In this document: piece after piece, positions 8,241 to 19,272 of the stretch | Numbering within the stretch: position 1 is the stretch's first letter | Layout of the letters: each line of letters starts with the position of its first letter | Source of the DNA: Caulobacter ginsengisoli | GTDB taxonomy: Bacteria > Pseudomonadota > Alphaproteobacteria > Caulobacterales > Caulobacteraceae | Assembly: GCF_030814835.1 (NCBI RefSeq) | Contig: NZ_JAUSVS010000009.1 | Span: 1-64,000, forward strand | Direction of reading: 5' to 3' | Length of the DNA stretch: 64,000 nt | Position numbers and translations under genes: made by a program | The notes under the pieces: generated by a model | Seen by the model: the letters and a program-made list of their open reading frames with translations, nothing else | What the model was told of the DNA's origin: nothing | The model's database searches: none

Positions 8241-8759
8241 ATGACCACAGTTCGGCTTTGGACAATTCTTGGCGAAGCGCAGACTGGAAAATCTCGGACA
8301 GTTAGAGAGCTTGCGTCATTTCCGGCGAAGGGAGGGCGAGCTGGCTTCCAATATATCCTCCTTCGAGGAGGCGGATTTAATCGTGTGTATGCGAAGCGCA
8401 TGGCTTGGCAGGAGGATCGAAAAACGCCCCAGGATTCGATCGCAGAGATACAGAAACAAATATCGCTTCTCACCGGCCGCCTTAAGGGCGCCCCCTTTTC
8501 TGTGAATGTTCTGAGTACACTGCGGTTCGATCCAATACTTCATAGAAATCCCACTTTGGTTTGCCCATCAGGTGAGGAATATCTGCAGGCATGGGCTGCG
8601 ATGGGATGGTCTCTGGAATCCTTGGTTTTGATGTCGCCAGATAAGACTAGGGATTTTTATGGAGAGTTTGGTGTGCCAACGGCTTGGCTCTATGACTCCC
8701 GAGCCTCCTCAATCGGTGAAATGGTCGGGCAGGTCCGCAATCATTTCGGATGGGCTTGA
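8241..8759 (+). CDS. Small P-loop protein on a low-GC island
   Basis: A 172-residue protein beginning with a beta strand and a perfect Walker A motif, GEAQTGKS at residues 11-18, so it should bind a nucleotide. No clear Walker B is seen; candidates are LESLVLMSPD or the C-terminal region. Codon use differs sharply from all neighbours: AGA, AGG, ATA, TTG and many A/T-ending codons in a genome that avoids them. The inserted segment lies between phoD and smc, with the small inverted repeat CAACC-aggatt-GGTTG about 14 bases before the start. I do not recognise the family. Recent transfer, or the remnant of a mobile element or defence locus, is likely. Confidence 0.65.
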   Translation: MTTVRLWTILGEAQTGKSRTVRELASFPAKGGRAGFQYILLRGGGFNRVYAKRMAWQEDRKTPQDSIAEIQKQISLLTGRLKGAPFSVNVLSTLRFDPILHRNPTLVCPSGEEYLQAWAAMGWSLESLVLMSPDKTRDFYGEFGVPTAWLYDSRASSIGEMVGQVRNHFGWA

Positions 8760-8795
8760 GTAGCGGGTTTAACGCGCGCCGTTTCCGCTTAGGGC

Positions 8796-11700
8796 CTACT
8801 CCGCCGCCAGCGCCGCCGCCTGCTGCAGATCCACCGACACCAGCTGCGACACCCCCTGCTCGGCCATGGTCACTCCGAACAGGCGGTCCATCCGGCTCAT
8901 GGTCACCGGGTTGTGGGTGATGGTGATGAAGCGGGTCTGGGTGCGCTGGCGCATCTCGTTGAGCATGTTGCAGAAGCGGTCGACATTGGCGTCGTCCAGC
9001 GGGGCGTCGACCTCGTCCAGCACGCAGATCGGGGCCGGGTTGGCCAGGAAGACGCCGAAGATCAGGGCCGAGGCGGTCAGGGCCTGCTCGCCGCCGCTCA
9101 TCAGGCTCATGGTCGAGAGGCGCTTGCCGGGCGGGCAGGCGTAGATTTCCAGGCCGGCTTCCAGGGGGTCGTCGCTCTCGATCAGCCTCAGCTCGGCCTG
9201 GCCGCCGCCGAACAGGGCCTGGAACAGGGTCTGGAAGTGGCCATTGATCACGTCGAAGGCGGCCATCAGCCGCTGGCGGCCCTCGGCGTTCAGCTCCTCG
9301 ATGCCCTCGCGCAGCTTGGTGATGGCGCCGTTGAGGTCGGCCCGCTCGGACTTCAGCAGCTTCACCCGCTCGCCCTGCTCGGCGCTCTCTTCCTCGGCGC
9401 GGAGGTTGACGAGACCGATCAGGTCCCGCTCGCGCTCCAGCGCATAGAGGTGGGCCTCGATGCCCTCGGCGTCTCTGGGAATGGCGATGGCGTCGTCGGC
9501 GATCTGGCGGCCCAGTTCCTCGGGCTCGATCTTGGCGGTCTCGCGGATGTTGGCGGCGATCTCGGCGAAGCGGTCGCGGGCGGCGTCGAGCCGGGCGGCG
9601 AGGCCGGCGCGTTGCTCGCGGGCCTCGGCGGCGGCGGCTTCGGCGGCTCTGGAGGCGCGGTCGGCGGCGGCGCGGGCGGTTTCGCCGGCGTCCAGGGCGT
9701 CGCTGGACTTGGCCCGGCGGGCCTCGGCCAGGGCGTAGTCGTCGAGCAGCTTGGAGCGGCGGGTCTCGATGGTGAGCGGGGCGTCCTTGGCGGCGTTCAG
9801 GGCCGCGTCGGCCTGGACCCGGGCCTGGGCCAGGGCCTCGATACGCTTGGCGGCGGCGGTGGAGCGGCGGGTCCAGTCGTCGCGGTCGCGGGTCAGGGCT
9901 TCCAGCCGGCGGGCGCGGCCGTCGCGTTCGCGGGTCTCGATCTCCACGGCGCTGCGGGCCTGGGCGGCGGCCTCGCGGGCGGCGCTGGCGGCGGCCCGGG
10001 CCTGGTCGAGCATCGGCGAGAGGCTTTCGCCCGAGCCGTCGTCGGAGGCGGCGGCCTCGGCGGCGGCCAGGCTGGTCTCGGCCTCGGCCCGTTCGGCCTC
10101 GAACCGGGCGATGGTCTCATCCAGCGACTGGGCGCGGGCGTCTCTACGGGCTGACTCGCGGTCGAAGCGTTCCAGGGCTTCGCGGGCCTGGGCGAGGTCG
10201 CGTTCGATGGTCTGCGGGGCGCGGCGGGCCTCGGCCAGCACGGTCTCGGCGGCGCGGACCCGGACGCCGGCGGCGCGGTGGTCGGCCTGGGCGAGCTCGG
10301 ATTGCGGCGTCAGGCGCTCGATCTCGGCCTCGGCCTCGATCAGCCGCCGACGCTGTTCCAGGCGGATGGCGGCGGGCTTGGGCGCCTCGGCCCGGGCGGT
10401 GAAGCCGTCCCAGCGCCAGAGATCGCCTTCCTTGGAAACCAGCCGGGCGCCGGGGACCAGCAGCTTCTGCAGCCGCTCGCCGTCGGCGCGGTCGACCAGG
10501 GCGGTCAGGGCCAGGCGGGCGGCCAGTTCGGGTGGGGCCTGGACCAGCGGACCCAGCGGCTTGGCGCCCTTGGGCCAATCCGGAGCCTTGGCGTCGCCGC
10601 CGGACCAGTGAGCCGGGGCCTTGGCGTCGAGCGAGGCTTCCAGGTCCTCGCCCAGGGCGGCGGCCAGGGCGATTTCGAGGCCACGGTCCGGCCGAACCGA
10701 ATCCAGGGCGGGGGCGAAGCCGCCACGGGTCTTGGGCGCAGAAATCTGCGCTAGGCCGCGGGCCTCGGTCTTCAGCCGGCCCAGCTGATCCTCGGCGGTG
10801 CGCATGGCGTCGCGGGCCAGGGTTTCGGCGCGGGCGGCCTCGGCCCGTTCGGCTTCAGCGATTTCCAGGGCGGCGCGGGCGGCGGTCAGGGCGGCTTCAG
10901 CGGTGTCAAACCGGGCCTTGGCCTCGGCGGCGGCGGGGTCGACGGCGGGGCCGATGGCGGCGCGCTCGACCTTGGCCTGGTCGAGGGCCCGGACGGTGCG
11001 GTTCAGCCGGCTGCGGGCGTCCTCGATGCGGGCCTCGGCGGCGCGGCGGCGGGCCTCGTCGGCGGCGACCGAGGCGGCCAGGGCCTCGACCTCGCCGTCG
11101 GCGCGGGCCCGGGCTTCCTCGGCCTCGCGGGCGGCGGTCTGCAGGCCGGGCAGGCGCTCGGGCGCGCCGGCGATCTGCGCCTCCACGGCGGCGATGTCGG
11201 CGGCCAGCCGTTCGAGCGCCTCGGCGGCGTCCTCGACGATGTGGTCCTCGCGGGCCCGGTCGGTCTCGATCCGCTCCAGCTCGGCGGTCAGGCGGGCGAC
11301 CTCCGCGGCGGCGGCCTCGACCTCGCGCTCGATGCGGTCCTTCTCGATGGCCAGCTGGTGCAGCACGGCGGCGGCGATGGTCGCCTCTTCGCGCAGCGGC
11401 TTGATCGCCTCCTCGGCCTTCAGCGCCTCGGCCATGGCGGCGGACGCATCGCGGGCGGTGGTCTCGACCAGACGCAGGCTGTTGGAGGACTCGTCCTCGA
11501 CCCTTTGCAGAGTGTCACGCGCCTCGCTCCAGCGGGTGAACAGCACCGCGCTCTGCACGGCGCGGATCTCGGCCGACAGCTTCTTGTATTTCTCGGCCGC
11601 CCGCGCCTCGCGCTTCAGCCGGGCCAGGGAGGCGTCCAGCTCGCGGATGACGTCGTCCAGCCGGGTCAGGTTGGTCTCGGCGGCCCGCAGCCGCAGCTCG

Positions 11701-12239
11701 GCCTCGTGGCGGCGGGTGTGCAGCCCGGAAACCCCGCCGGCCTCTTCCAGGATGCGGCGGCGGTTCTGCGGCTTGGCGGCGATCAGTTCGCTGATCTGGC
11801 CCTGGCGGACCAGGGCCGGGCTGTTGGCCCCGGTCGAGGCGTCGGCGAACAGTAGCTGCACATCTCGGGCGCGGACCTCGCGGCCGTTGATGCGATAGGT
11901 CGAGCCCTCGCCCCGGTCGATGCGCCGCACCACCTCCAGCACCGGATGGCTGTTGAAGGCGGCGGGGGCGGTGTGGTCGGAATTGTCGATGGTCAGGGCG
12001 ACTTCGGCATGGTTGCGCCCGGGGCGGCTGCCGGCCCCGTTGAAGATCACCTCGTCCATGCCGCCGGCCCGCATGGCCTTGGCGGAATTGGCCCCCATCA
12101 CCCAGCGCAGGGCTTCCAGAAGATTCGACTTGCCGCAGCCGTTCGGCCCGACCACCCCCGTCAGTCCCGGTTCGATCCGGAATTCGGTGGGGTCGACGAA
12201 GGACTTGAAGCCCGTCAGTCGAAGCCTCTGGAAGTGCAC
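8796..12239 (-). CDS. smc: Chromosome segregation protein SMC
   Basis: A 1147-residue SMC ATPase that organises and segregates the chromosome with ScpA/ScpB and the ParB-parS loading system. The N-terminal head has [10 protein letters not shown] and the Walker [10 protein letters not shown] (about residues 31-39). Long Ala/Glu/Arg-rich coiled coils flank a hinge at about 500-640. The C-terminal head carries the ABC signature [14 protein letters not shown] and Walker [17 protein letters not shown]. Length and motif order are normal. It starts 13 bases after the dsbA-like gene stop, and the two are probably co-transcribed. Confidence 0.97.
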   Translation of the reverse strand: MHFQRLRLTGFKSFVDPTEFRIEPGLTGVVGPNGCGKSNLLEALRWVMGANSAKAMRAGGMDEVIFNGAGSRPGRNHAEVALTIDNSDHTAPAAFNSHPVLEVVRRIDRGEGSTYRINGREVRARDVQLLFADASTGANSPALVRQGQISELIAAKPQNRRRILEEAGGVSGLHTRRHEAELRLRAAETNLTRLDDVIRELDASLARLKREARAAEKYKKLSAEIRAVQSAVLFTRWSEARDTLQRVEDESSNSLRLVETTARDASAAMAEALKAEEAIKPLREEATIAAAVLHQLAIEKDRIEREVEAAAAEVARLTAELERIETDRAREDHIVEDAAEALERLAADIAAVEAQIAGAPERLPGLQTAAREAEEARARADGEVEALAASVAADEARRRAAEARIEDARSRLNRTVRALDQAKVERAAIGPAVDPAAAEAKARFDTAEAALTAARAALEIAEAERAEAARAETLARDAMRTAEDQLGRLKTEARGLAQISAPKTRGGFAPALDSVRPDRGLEIALAAALGEDLEASLDAKAPAHWSGGDAKAPDWPKGAKPLGPLVQAPPELAARLALTALVDRADGERLQKLLVPGARLVSKEGDLWRWDGFTARAEAPKPAAIRLEQRRRLIEAEAEIERLTPQSELAQADHRAAGVRVRAAETVLAEARRAPQTIERDLAQAREALERFDRESARRDARAQSLDETIARFEAERAEAETSLAAAEAAASDDGSGESLSPMLDQARAAASAAREAAAQARSAVEIETRERDGRARRLEALTRDRDDWTRRSTAAAKRIEALAQARVQADAALNAAKDAPLTIETRRSKLLDDYALAEARRAKSSDALDAGETARAAADRASRAAEAAAAEAREQRAGLAARLDAARDRFAEIAANIRETAKIEPEELGRQIADDAIAIPRDAEGIEAHLYALERERDLIGLVNLRAEEESAEQGERVKLLKSERADLNGAITKLREGIEELNAEGRQRLMAAFDVINGHFQTLFQALFGGGQAELRLIESDDPLEAGLEIYACPPGKRLSTMSLMSGGEQALTASALIFGVFLANPAPICVLDEVDAPLDDANVDRFCNMLNEMRQRTQTRFITITHNPVTMSRMDRLFGVTMAEQGVSQLVSVDLQQAAALAAE

Positions 12240-12252
12240 TTCTGTGTGGGCC

Positions 12253-12912
12253 TTACTTCTTGAGGTCGGCCATGGTGGCGGCGACGGCGGCGTCCATCTG
12301 GGCCATGGTCACCTCACCGTCGGCGACCTGCTTGCCGTTCATGAGGAAGGTCGGGGTGCCCTCGATCTTGTCGCGGGTCCCGTATTTCTGGTTGCGCTTG
12401 TTGAGCTCGTCCAGGGCCTTGGTGTCGTTGATGCATTTTTCGAACTGTTCGTCCGACAGGCCGGCCGAGTTGGCGATGCGTTGCAGCACGGCGCGGGCCC
12501 CCGAGACGGAGCGGTCGGCGAACATCTCCGGCTGGCTGTGATAGATCTGGTCGGTAACGGTGAAATACTTGTCCTTGCCGGCGCAGCGGGCGATCAGGAA
12601 GCCGGCGGCGGCGACCGAGGGCTCGCCGGTCAGCATCTCGCGCGAGACGTAATAGACCTTGCCGGTGTCGACATACTTCTTCTTGAACTCCGGCCAGACG
12701 TCGTTGTTGAAGGCCGCGCAGTGCGGGCAGGCCACCGAGGCGTATTCGATCATGGTGATCGGCGCCTTGGGATCGCCCAGGGTCATGTCCTCGGTCTCGA
12801 CCTTGGTGGCGCTGGAGTTGCAGCCCGCCAGAGTCGCGGTCAGGCCCCCCGCCAGACCCAGGCCCAGCAGCATTGATCCAGCGGCGAAGCCGCGACGGTT
12901 CAGAAGCGTCAT
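12253..12912 (-). CDS. DsbA-family thiol oxidoreductase, probable lipoprotein
   Basis: A 219-residue envelope protein. The N-terminus combines a twin-arginine-like sequence (NRRGFAAG) with a lipobox, TLAGC, at Cys31, so it is likely a membrane-anchored, outward-facing protein. The thioredoxin/DsbA domain has the active site CPHC at 62-65 and a cis-Pro loop GTPTFLMNG near residue 190. Typical roles are disulphide formation or thiol quality control. A strong ribosome binding site (TAAGGAGGGG) precedes the ATG. DsbA-like genes immediately upstream of smc are seen in other Caulobacteraceae. Confidence 0.9.
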   Translation of the reverse strand: MTLLNRRGFAAGSMLLGLGLAGGLTATLAGCNSSATKVETEDMTLGDPKAPITMIEYASVACPHCAAFNNDVWPEFKKKYVDTGKVYYVSREMLTGEPSVAAAGFLIARCAGKDKYFTVTDQIYHSQPEMFADRSVSGARAVLQRIANSAGLSDEQFEKCINDTKALDELNKRNQKYGTRDKIEGTPTFLMNGKQVADGEVTMAQMDAAVAATMADLKK

Positions 12913-13030
12913 GATGGCTTCCCCTCCTTAAAGTTCGATCGTTCAGTTAAAGGCGATTCCCGCCCGAGTCTCAGATGGCGTGACAATCCGGCCTATCGAT
13001 GGCGGAGAAGCGCGCCGGAAGGGCAGGTTG

Positions 13031-13576
13031 TCAACGGCCCCCTTGCCGCAGGATCTCGCGTCCGAGCCGTTCCAGAGCGGTCTTCAGCGGGCCGTCGGGT
13101 TGGTCGGCCAGCCCCTCGGCCAGCGCCTGCTCGGCGGCGGCGTCCAGGGGCGGCTTGGTCCGCTTGCGGCCGGCCATGGGCCGGGCGGCCAGGCCAGGGC
13201 CGCGGATGGGCCCCTGGACGATGCGCAGCTTGGTCACCTCGCCCTCGCCCAGCTTCATGGAGGCGCGGGCCAGGATATCGGGCGCCTGGTGCTGGACGAT
13301 AGCTGCGGCCGGCCCGGCGACCCGCAACTCAAGGATCGAACCTGTCCGGGTCTTGACCAGCTTCACCGGCTCGGTGTGCCGGGCCAGGGTCTCGCCGACG
13401 ATCTCGCGCCAATTGGTTTGAAGCGCCCCGGCCCCCTGGCCGAATTTGGCCTCCAGGCTCTTGAGCAGCGGGCCCAGCGAGCGGGCCGCGGCGGGCGGCG
13501 GGCGCGGGGTCGGCTTGGTCCGGCGGCGGGCCAGGATTTCGGCGACTTCGCTGGGGTCGGGCAGGGGACGGCGCAT
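13031..13576 (-). CDS. DUF721 / DciA-like protein
   Basis: A 181-residue protein with a Pro/Arg-rich N-terminus and a DUF721 core (about residues 32-115: LGPLLKSLEAKFGQGAGALQ, NWREIVGETLARHTEPVKL, GSILELRVAGPAAAIVQHQA). In many bacteria lacking DnaC, DUF721 proteins are DciA, the loader or partner of the replicative helicase. The alphaproteobacterial members often diverge at the C-terminus as here (basic GRKRTKPPLDAAAEQALAEGL). It is divergent from mutY with only 25 bases between starts. The DciA role is inferred from the family. Confidence 0.75.
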   Translation of the reverse strand: MRRPLPDPSEVAEILARRRTKPTPRPPPAAARSLGPLLKSLEAKFGQGAGALQTNWREIVGETLARHTEPVKLVKTRTGSILELRVAGPAAAIVQHQAPDILARASMKLGEGEVTKLRIVQGPIRGPGLAARPMAGRKRTKPPLDAAAEQALAEGLADQPDGPLKTALERLGREILRQGGR

Positions 13577-13601
13577 GGCGTTGAGTTGTATAGCCCAGCC
13601 G

Positions 13602-14624
13602 ATGAGCGACGTCGCCGCCCTCCGCGCCCGGCTGCTGGCCTGGTACGACGAAAACGCCCGGGCCCTGCCCTGGCGGGTCCCGCCGCACAGCGGGCGGCGG
13701 GCCGACCCCTATTTCGTCTGGCTGTCGGAGGTGATGCTGCAGCAGACCACCGTGCCGCACGCCACGCCCTATTTCCTGACCTTCACCAGCCGCTGGCCGA
13801 CGGTCAGCGCCCTGGCCGCCGCGCCCGACGCCGACGTCATGGCCGCCTGGGCGGGGCTGGGCTACTACGCCCGGGCCCGCAACCTGCTGGCCTGCGCCAG
13901 GGCGGTCGCGGCCGATCATGGCGGCGTCGTTCCCGACACGGAGGAGGGCCTGCGGGCATTGCCGGGGGTGGGCGCCTACACCGCCGCGGCCGTCGCCGCC
14001 ATCGCCTTCGACCGACCGGCCAATGTGGTCGACGGCAATGTCGAGCGGGTCATGGCCCGGCTCTATGCGGTCGAAACGCCGCTCCCGGAGGCCAAGCCGG
14101 AGCTGAAGGCCCTGGCCGCCCGCCTGGTCGCCGACGACCGCCCCGGCGACTGGGCCCAGGCGCTGATGGACCTGGGCGCCACGGTCTGCCGGCCCAAGTC
14201 GCCGCTCTGCACGATCTGTCCGTTGCTGGCCGACTGCGCCGCCTGCTCGGACGCCTATCCCAAGAAGTCCCCCAAAGCCGACCGCCCCCGCCGCCACGGC
14301 GTCGCCTGGCTGCTGACGAAAGGCGGCAAGGTCGCCTTGGTTCGGCGCCCACCGAAGGGCTTGCTGGGCGGCATGCTGGCCCTACCCACGACCGACTGGC
14401 GCGCTATGCCCTGGACCGATGCCGAGGCGCTAGCGGTGGCGCCGGTGTCAGCCGCTTGGAAGGGCGCCGGCTCCATCGAGCACGTCTTCACCCACTTCGC
14501 CCTGACCTTGCGAGTCATGCGGGCGGAGAGTGATGCCCCAGATGTCGAATGGACGGATCGTTCGGGCCTAGAGGCAATGCCGAGCGTATTCCTGAAGGCC
14601 GCTCGGGTGGGTCTCGGCCTATAG
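13602..14624 (+). CDS. mutY: Adenine DNA glycosylase MutY
   Basis: A 340-residue glycosylase that removes adenine mispaired with 8-oxoguanine. Visible elements are the catalytic Glu43 (WLSEVMLQQT), the helix-hairpin-helix LPGVGAYTAAA (120-130), catalytic Asp144 in VVDGNVERV, and the iron-sulphur Cys at 196, 203, 206 and 212 (C-x6-C-x2-C-x5-C). A C-terminal NUDIX-like MutT domain (about 235-340) recognises 8-oxoG. The start at 13602 gives the normal N-terminus; the open frame extends upstream without family support. Confidence 0.96.
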   Translation: MSDVAALRARLLAWYDENARALPWRVPPHSGRRADPYFVWLSEVMLQQTTVPHATPYFLTFTSRWPTVSALAAAPDADVMAAWAGLGYYARARNLLACARAVAADHGGVVPDTEEGLRALPGVGAYTAAAVAAIAFDRPANVVDGNVERVMARLYAVETPLPEAKPELKALAARLVADDRPGDWAQALMDLGATVCRPKSPLCTICPLLADCAACSDAYPKKSPKADRPRRHGVAWLLTKGGKVALVRRPPKGLLGGMLALPTTDWRAMPWTDAEALAVAPVSAAWKGAGSIEHVFTHFALTLRVMRAESDAPDVEWTDRSGLEAMPSVFLKAARVGLGL

Positions 14625-14630
14625 GGAAGA

Positions 14631-14772
14631 TTGTCCACGAACCACACGAACCACACGAACGGGCCCGCGCTGACCTGAGCCCCACCCCGAAGGGCTTGTT
14701 TCCAGGGGCCTTCGGCCAATTGGTCACGGGTTAGCGCCGCAGGTTCGTGTGGTTCGTGTGGTTCGTGGACAA
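14631..14772. repeat. 30-base perfect inverted repeat between mutY and ccrM
   Basis: The arm at 14631-14660 is exactly complementary to 14743-14772, with an 82-base spacer. Each arm contains the tandem units CCACACGAA / TTCGTGTGG, so it is both a direct and an inverted repeat. It lies between the 3' ends of convergent genes, where it could form a bidirectional RNA hairpin terminator. Repeats of the CACGAACCACACGAA kind recur between genes in several Caulobacterales genomes. Confidence 0.75.
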
Positions 14773-14798
14773 ATTCCTTCGGACTTGGCTGCGAACGA

Positions 14799-15887
<1,089 letters not shown>

Positions 15888-15907
15888 CTAACCTCAAATC
15901 GGTCCGG

Positions 15908-15919
15908 GATTCTGGAGTC
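15908..15919 (-). promoter_or_regulatory. Two GANTC methylation sites in the ccrM leader
   Basis: GATTC at 15908-15912 and GAGTC at 15915-15919 lie 27-39 bases before the ccrM start. A third site, GAATC, is at 15942-15946. Paired GANTC sites in the ccrM leader are known in Caulobacter, where methylation state feeds back on transcription. The GAGTC also overlaps the ribosome binding site (GGAG) of the divergent gene at 15923. Confidence 0.75.
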
Positions 15920-15922
15920 TGC

Positions 15923-16993
15923 ATGGTGAAGGGGCCGTTAGGAATCGTGGTTACGCAAAGCCTAACGCCCGTGCGGCTGGTGGCGGTCGCCCTGATCTGC
16001 CTGCTCACCGCTACGGCCGCCGCCCAGCCGCGGCCGCCGGTCTCGAAAGCCTATGACCCGGCGACCTGCTGGACCGGTCCCATCCCGGCCTCGTGGTCCG
16101 AGCGGCGCCGCATCGTCCATCTGGCGGTCTGCGAGTGGTCGAAGTTCAACTATCCCACCGTGCTGATCGCGCCGGCGGGGCAGGGCGCCGAGGCCCGCCT
16201 TCCCGGCGAACTGGGTCTGGACCCGGCGCTGGCGACGGCTGTTCCACCCGTCTATCCGCTGTTCAAGGGCGTGGCCCCGGCTGTCGAGCGCCAGATCCGC
16301 TTCGGCTATGCCGAGGACGACCCGGCCGTCTATGACCGCATCCGCGCCTATTGGGAGCTGACCGATCCGGACTATGCCGGCCGCATCGCCCAGGTCCGCC
16401 GCTTCGCCGACCGCCAGCTGCCGCTGGGCCGGGGCGAGAGCGCCGGCGGCTATTATCCGGGCTGGTGGACCGCCTGGTCGGGCGCCTTCATCTCCTGGAC
16501 CCTGCGCAAGGCCGGCGCCGCCTGGTTCGAACCCAGCCCCTACCACACCGGCTACCTGCGCCGCGCCGCCCAACGCCGACCTGGGTCGTTGGTCCTGATC
16601 GACGCCTACCGCCCCGCCGCCGGCGACCTGATCTGTTTCCCCAGGCCCGGTGTCGCGGCGGCCAACGACATGCCCACGCCCAAAGCCTTCCGCGACCGGC
16701 TGCTGTCGACGACGACCGACTTCCCCGCCCATTGCGACATCGTCGTGCGGGTCGGCCGGCGCTACGTGACCTCGATCGGCGGCAACACCCGCAACGCCGT
16801 CACCGCCACCCTGACCCCGCTCGACCGCCAGGGCCGCCTGACCCGCAGCAACGTCCGGCCCTGGGCTTTGGCGTTGCGCGTCGAAGGCCCGCCGGACCCC
16901 TGCGCCAGGATCGAGGCCGTGCCGACGGCGGATTGGAAAGATCAGGCGGCCGCGCGGCGGCGGGGATTGGCCAGGACGGGTTGCCCGGGCTGA
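15923..16993 (+). CDS. DUF2272 family exported protein
   Basis: A 356-residue protein with a signal peptide (PVRLVAVALICLLTATAAA, cleavage near residue 34). The body contains segments typical of DUF2272: PGWWTAWSGAFISWTLRKAGA (about residues 173-195), AAGDLICFPRPG, FPAHCDIVVRVGRRYVTSIGGN. This CHAP/NlpC-like arrangement, with AWSGAFISW where peptidases have a Cys, then H in PAHCDIV, suggests a papain-like fold related to cell-wall amidases; the usual nucleophile appears to be absent or moved. ATG at 15923 has GGAG five bases upstream; GTG at 15971 would give a shorter signal peptide. Confidence 0.8.
   Translation: MVKGPLGIVVTQSLTPVRLVAVALICLLTATAAAQPRPPVSKAYDPATCWTGPIPASWSERRRIVHLAVCEWSKFNYPTVLIAPAGQGAEARLPGELGLDPALATAVPPVYPLFKGVAPAVERQIRFGYAEDDPAVYDRIRAYWELTDPDYAGRIAQVRRFADRQLPLGRGESAGGYYPGWWTAWSGAFISWTLRKAGAAWFEPSPYHTGYLRRAAQRRPGSLVLIDAYRPAAGDLICFPRPGVAAANDMPTPKAFRDRLLSTTTDFPAHCDIVVRVGRRYVTSIGGNTRNAVTATLTPLDRQGRLTRSNVRPWALALRVEGPPDPCARIEAVPTADWKDQAAARRRGLARTGCPG
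15951..15965 (-). promoter_or_regulatory. Possible CtrA box upstream of ccrM
   Basis: On the minus strand the sequence reads TTAG-gctttgc-GTAA, that is TTAA-N7-TTAA with one mismatch per half. It is 70-84 bases before the ccrM start, where the CtrA-activated promoter is expected. It falls inside the first codons of the divergent DUF2272 gene. Weak but well placed. Confidence 0.45.
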
Positions 16994-17094
16994 CCCCGAC
17001 CATCCCAGCGAGCCAATTTGTCGCGGCCGGGATTAGCGAACCTGTTACCCCAAATACCCACTGTTCGGCCTGCGATGGGGAAGAATTCCTTCTA

Positions 17095-19272
17095 ATGACG
17101 CTGCCGGAAAAAGCCGTCGCCGCCGGTGGAGCGGGAGAGGGCGCGCGGGCAATCGGCGCGGGCCGCTGGGACGGCGCGCCGCGCGCCGTATCCTTCGCCC
17201 GGCGGATGGACGAGGCCGCCGCCGCCATCCATCCCGTCACCCCGGTCAAGATGGTCCTGGGCCTGCTGGGCGGGCTGATGGGCCTGTTTCTGCTGCCCTG
17301 GCAGGCCAGCGCGGCCTGGGTCGCCGGCAATCTGGGTCTGGAGGTGTGGGGTTGGTTCGCCACCCGCATCCAGGCTCGCAGACAGCCCATAGGCTGGCGA
17401 ACGCGCGCGAACTTCCTGGCCAACTACGGCGCCACCAACCTGTGGTGGCTGACCCTCAGCCTGATGTTCTGGGCGACGGGAACCCCGGCGGGCGAGGCGA
17501 CAGGCCTGGCCATGCTGATCGCCGTCGGCCTGGTCTGCGTGCTGCTCTACTACAACGCTCCGGTCGTCTTCCTGGCGGCGGGCATCCTGCCGGCCGGCGC
17601 CAGCCTCAGCCTGATGGTCATCGCCCAGGGCGGCGACTGGCGCCAGCTGGCGCCGGTGTGGATGGCCCTGGGTCTCAGCGCCATCTTCAACCTGGGCCGC
17701 GCGCTCGAGACCCCCTCGGTGCAGCAGGCGCAGCGGCGGCTGAACGCCAACCTGAACAGCTACCAGGTGCTGGCCGAGAACGTCACCGACATCATCGTCC
17801 GCTGCGACATGGAGGGCCGTCACCAGTATGTTTCGCCGGCCAGCCTGTCGGTGCTGGGCTACGATCCCGAAACCCTGATCGGCATGCAGCGGATGGACTT
17901 CATCCACCCCGACGATCACGCCCAGGTGGCGGCCGGAGTTGGCCGGATGCTGGCCGATCACCGCCGCTCCGAGGCCTTCACCCTGCGGGTCCGTCACCGC
18001 GAAGGCCACTGGCTCTGGCTGCAGTGCAACGCCAAGCTGGTCTGCGAGGACGGCGTCCCGGTCGGCGTCATCGACATCAGCCGCGACGTCACCGGCAAGG
18101 TGGCCGCCGACGCCGCCCTGCTGGAGGCCAAGGCCGAGGCGGAATCGGCCAACCAGGCCAAGGCCGAGTTCCTGGCCAATGTCAGCCACGAGATCCGCAC
18201 CCCGATGAACGGCGTGCTGGGCGCCCTGACCCTGCTGGAGCGGGAGACCATCTCGCTGGAAGGGCGCGAACTGATGCGCCAGGCCCAGGACTGCGGCCGC
18301 ATGCTCTCCCAGCTGCTCAACGACGTCCTCGACTTCTCCAAGATCGAGGCCGGCCAGCTAGACCTGGTCCCCGAGCCGACCGACCCCGCCGAGGCCCTGC
18401 GCGCCGTCGTCGGGCTGCTCGAGGGCCAGGCGCGGGCCAAGGGCGTGGCCCTCACCTGCGATATCCAGGGCGAGGGGCTGTGGATCGCGGTCGATCCGGT
18501 GCGCCTGCGCCAGGCGATGTTCAACCTGCTGGGCAACGCGGTGAAATTCACGTCCCGTGGCCATGTCGCCGCCCGGCTGGCCGTGTCGGATGAGAGCGGC
18601 CGCCGCCATGTCCGGCTGGAGGTCGAGGACACCGGCATCGGCATGAGCGCGCAGGCGCAGAGCCACCTCTTCGAGCGCTTCCGCCAGGGCGAGAGCGACA
18701 CCGCCCGCCGGTTCGGCGGCGCGGGCCTGGGGCTTTCGATCACCCAGGCCTTGGCGCAAATGATGGGCGGCGAGATCGGTTTCACCAGCCGCGAAGGCCA
18801 GGGCTCGACCTTCTGGCTGGACTTCGACGCCCCGGCCGCCGACCAGGTCGCCGCCCCGGCGATGGGCGAGGACCTGCTGGAGGGGCTGACCCTGCTGCTG
18901 GTCGACGACAACGCCACCAACCGCCTGATGGCCCGGACCCTGCTGACCCGCCTGGGCGCCCGCATCCACGAGGCCGAGGACGGTGCGTCGGCCTTGGACG
19001 CCGCGCGAAACGGTGTCTTTGACCTGATCCTGATGGACATCCAGATGCCGCGCATGGACGGCGTCGAGGCCACCCGGGCCATCCGCGCCCTGCCGGGCGA
19101 GGCGGCCCGCACCCCGATCATCGGCCTGACCGCCAATGTCATGGTTCACCAGAAGGCCCAGTATCTGGCGGCCGGCATGGACGGCGTGGTCGCCAAGCCC
19201 ATCGCCCCGGCCGCCCTGCTCGCCGAGATCGCCCGGCTCATCGCGGGTGAGGACGAGCGGCTGGCGGGGTGA
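17095..19272 (+). CDS. PAS-containing hybrid histidine kinase
   Basis: A 726-residue membrane sensor. Residues 55-190 contain about six hydrophobic helices without a large periplasmic loop. A PAS domain follows (about 223-340: DIIVRCDMEGRHQYVSPASL, HPDDHAQV), then HisKA with phospho-acceptor His365 in NVSHEIRTPMNG, HATPase_c (NLLGNAVKFT, DTGIGMS, GAGLGLS), and a C-terminal receiver with Asp648 in LILMDIQMP. There is no HPt domain, so phosphate must be passed to a separate HPt protein. It is separated from DUF2272 by 101 bases. A near-twin in layout is at 45916-48084. Signal and partner are unknown. Confidence 0.93.
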   Translation: MTLPEKAVAAGGAGEGARAIGAGRWDGAPRAVSFARRMDEAAAAIHPVTPVKMVLGLLGGLMGLFLLPWQASAAWVAGNLGLEVWGWFATRIQARRQPIGWRTRANFLANYGATNLWWLTLSLMFWATGTPAGEATGLAMLIAVGLVCVLLYYNAPVVFLAAGILPAGASLSLMVIAQGGDWRQLAPVWMALGLSAIFNLGRALETPSVQQAQRRLNANLNSYQVLAENVTDIIVRCDMEGRHQYVSPASLSVLGYDPETLIGMQRMDFIHPDDHAQVAAGVGRMLADHRRSEAFTLRVRHREGHWLWLQCNAKLVCEDGVPVGVIDISRDVTGKVAADAALLEAKAEAESANQAKAEFLANVSHEIRTPMNGVLGALTLLERETISLEGRELMRQAQDCGRMLSQLLNDVLDFSKIEAGQLDLVPEPTDPAEALRAVVGLLEGQARAKGVALTCDIQGEGLWIAVDPVRLRQAMFNLLGNAVKFTSRGHVAARLAVSDESGRRHVRLEVEDTGIGMSAQAQSHLFERFRQGESDTARRFGGAGLGLSITQALAQMMGGEIGFTSREGQGSTFWLDFDAPAADQVAAPAMGEDLLEGLTLLLVDDNATNRLMARTLLTRLGARIHEAEDGASALDAARNGVFDLILMDIQMPRMDGVEATRAIRALPGEAARTPIIGLTANVMVHQKAQYLAAGMDGVVAKPIAPAALLAEIARLIAGEDERLAG

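Noticed and set aside
8913..11898. Long plus-strand open frames inside smc
   Set aside because: They are antisense to a complete, motif-rich SMC coding sequence and consist of low-complexity Gly/Arg or Ala/Ser runs.
16351..17094. Upstream extension of the hybrid kinase frame
   Set aside because: It overlaps the DUF2272 gene in another frame and has no domain; the ATG at 17095 gives a normal sensor start.
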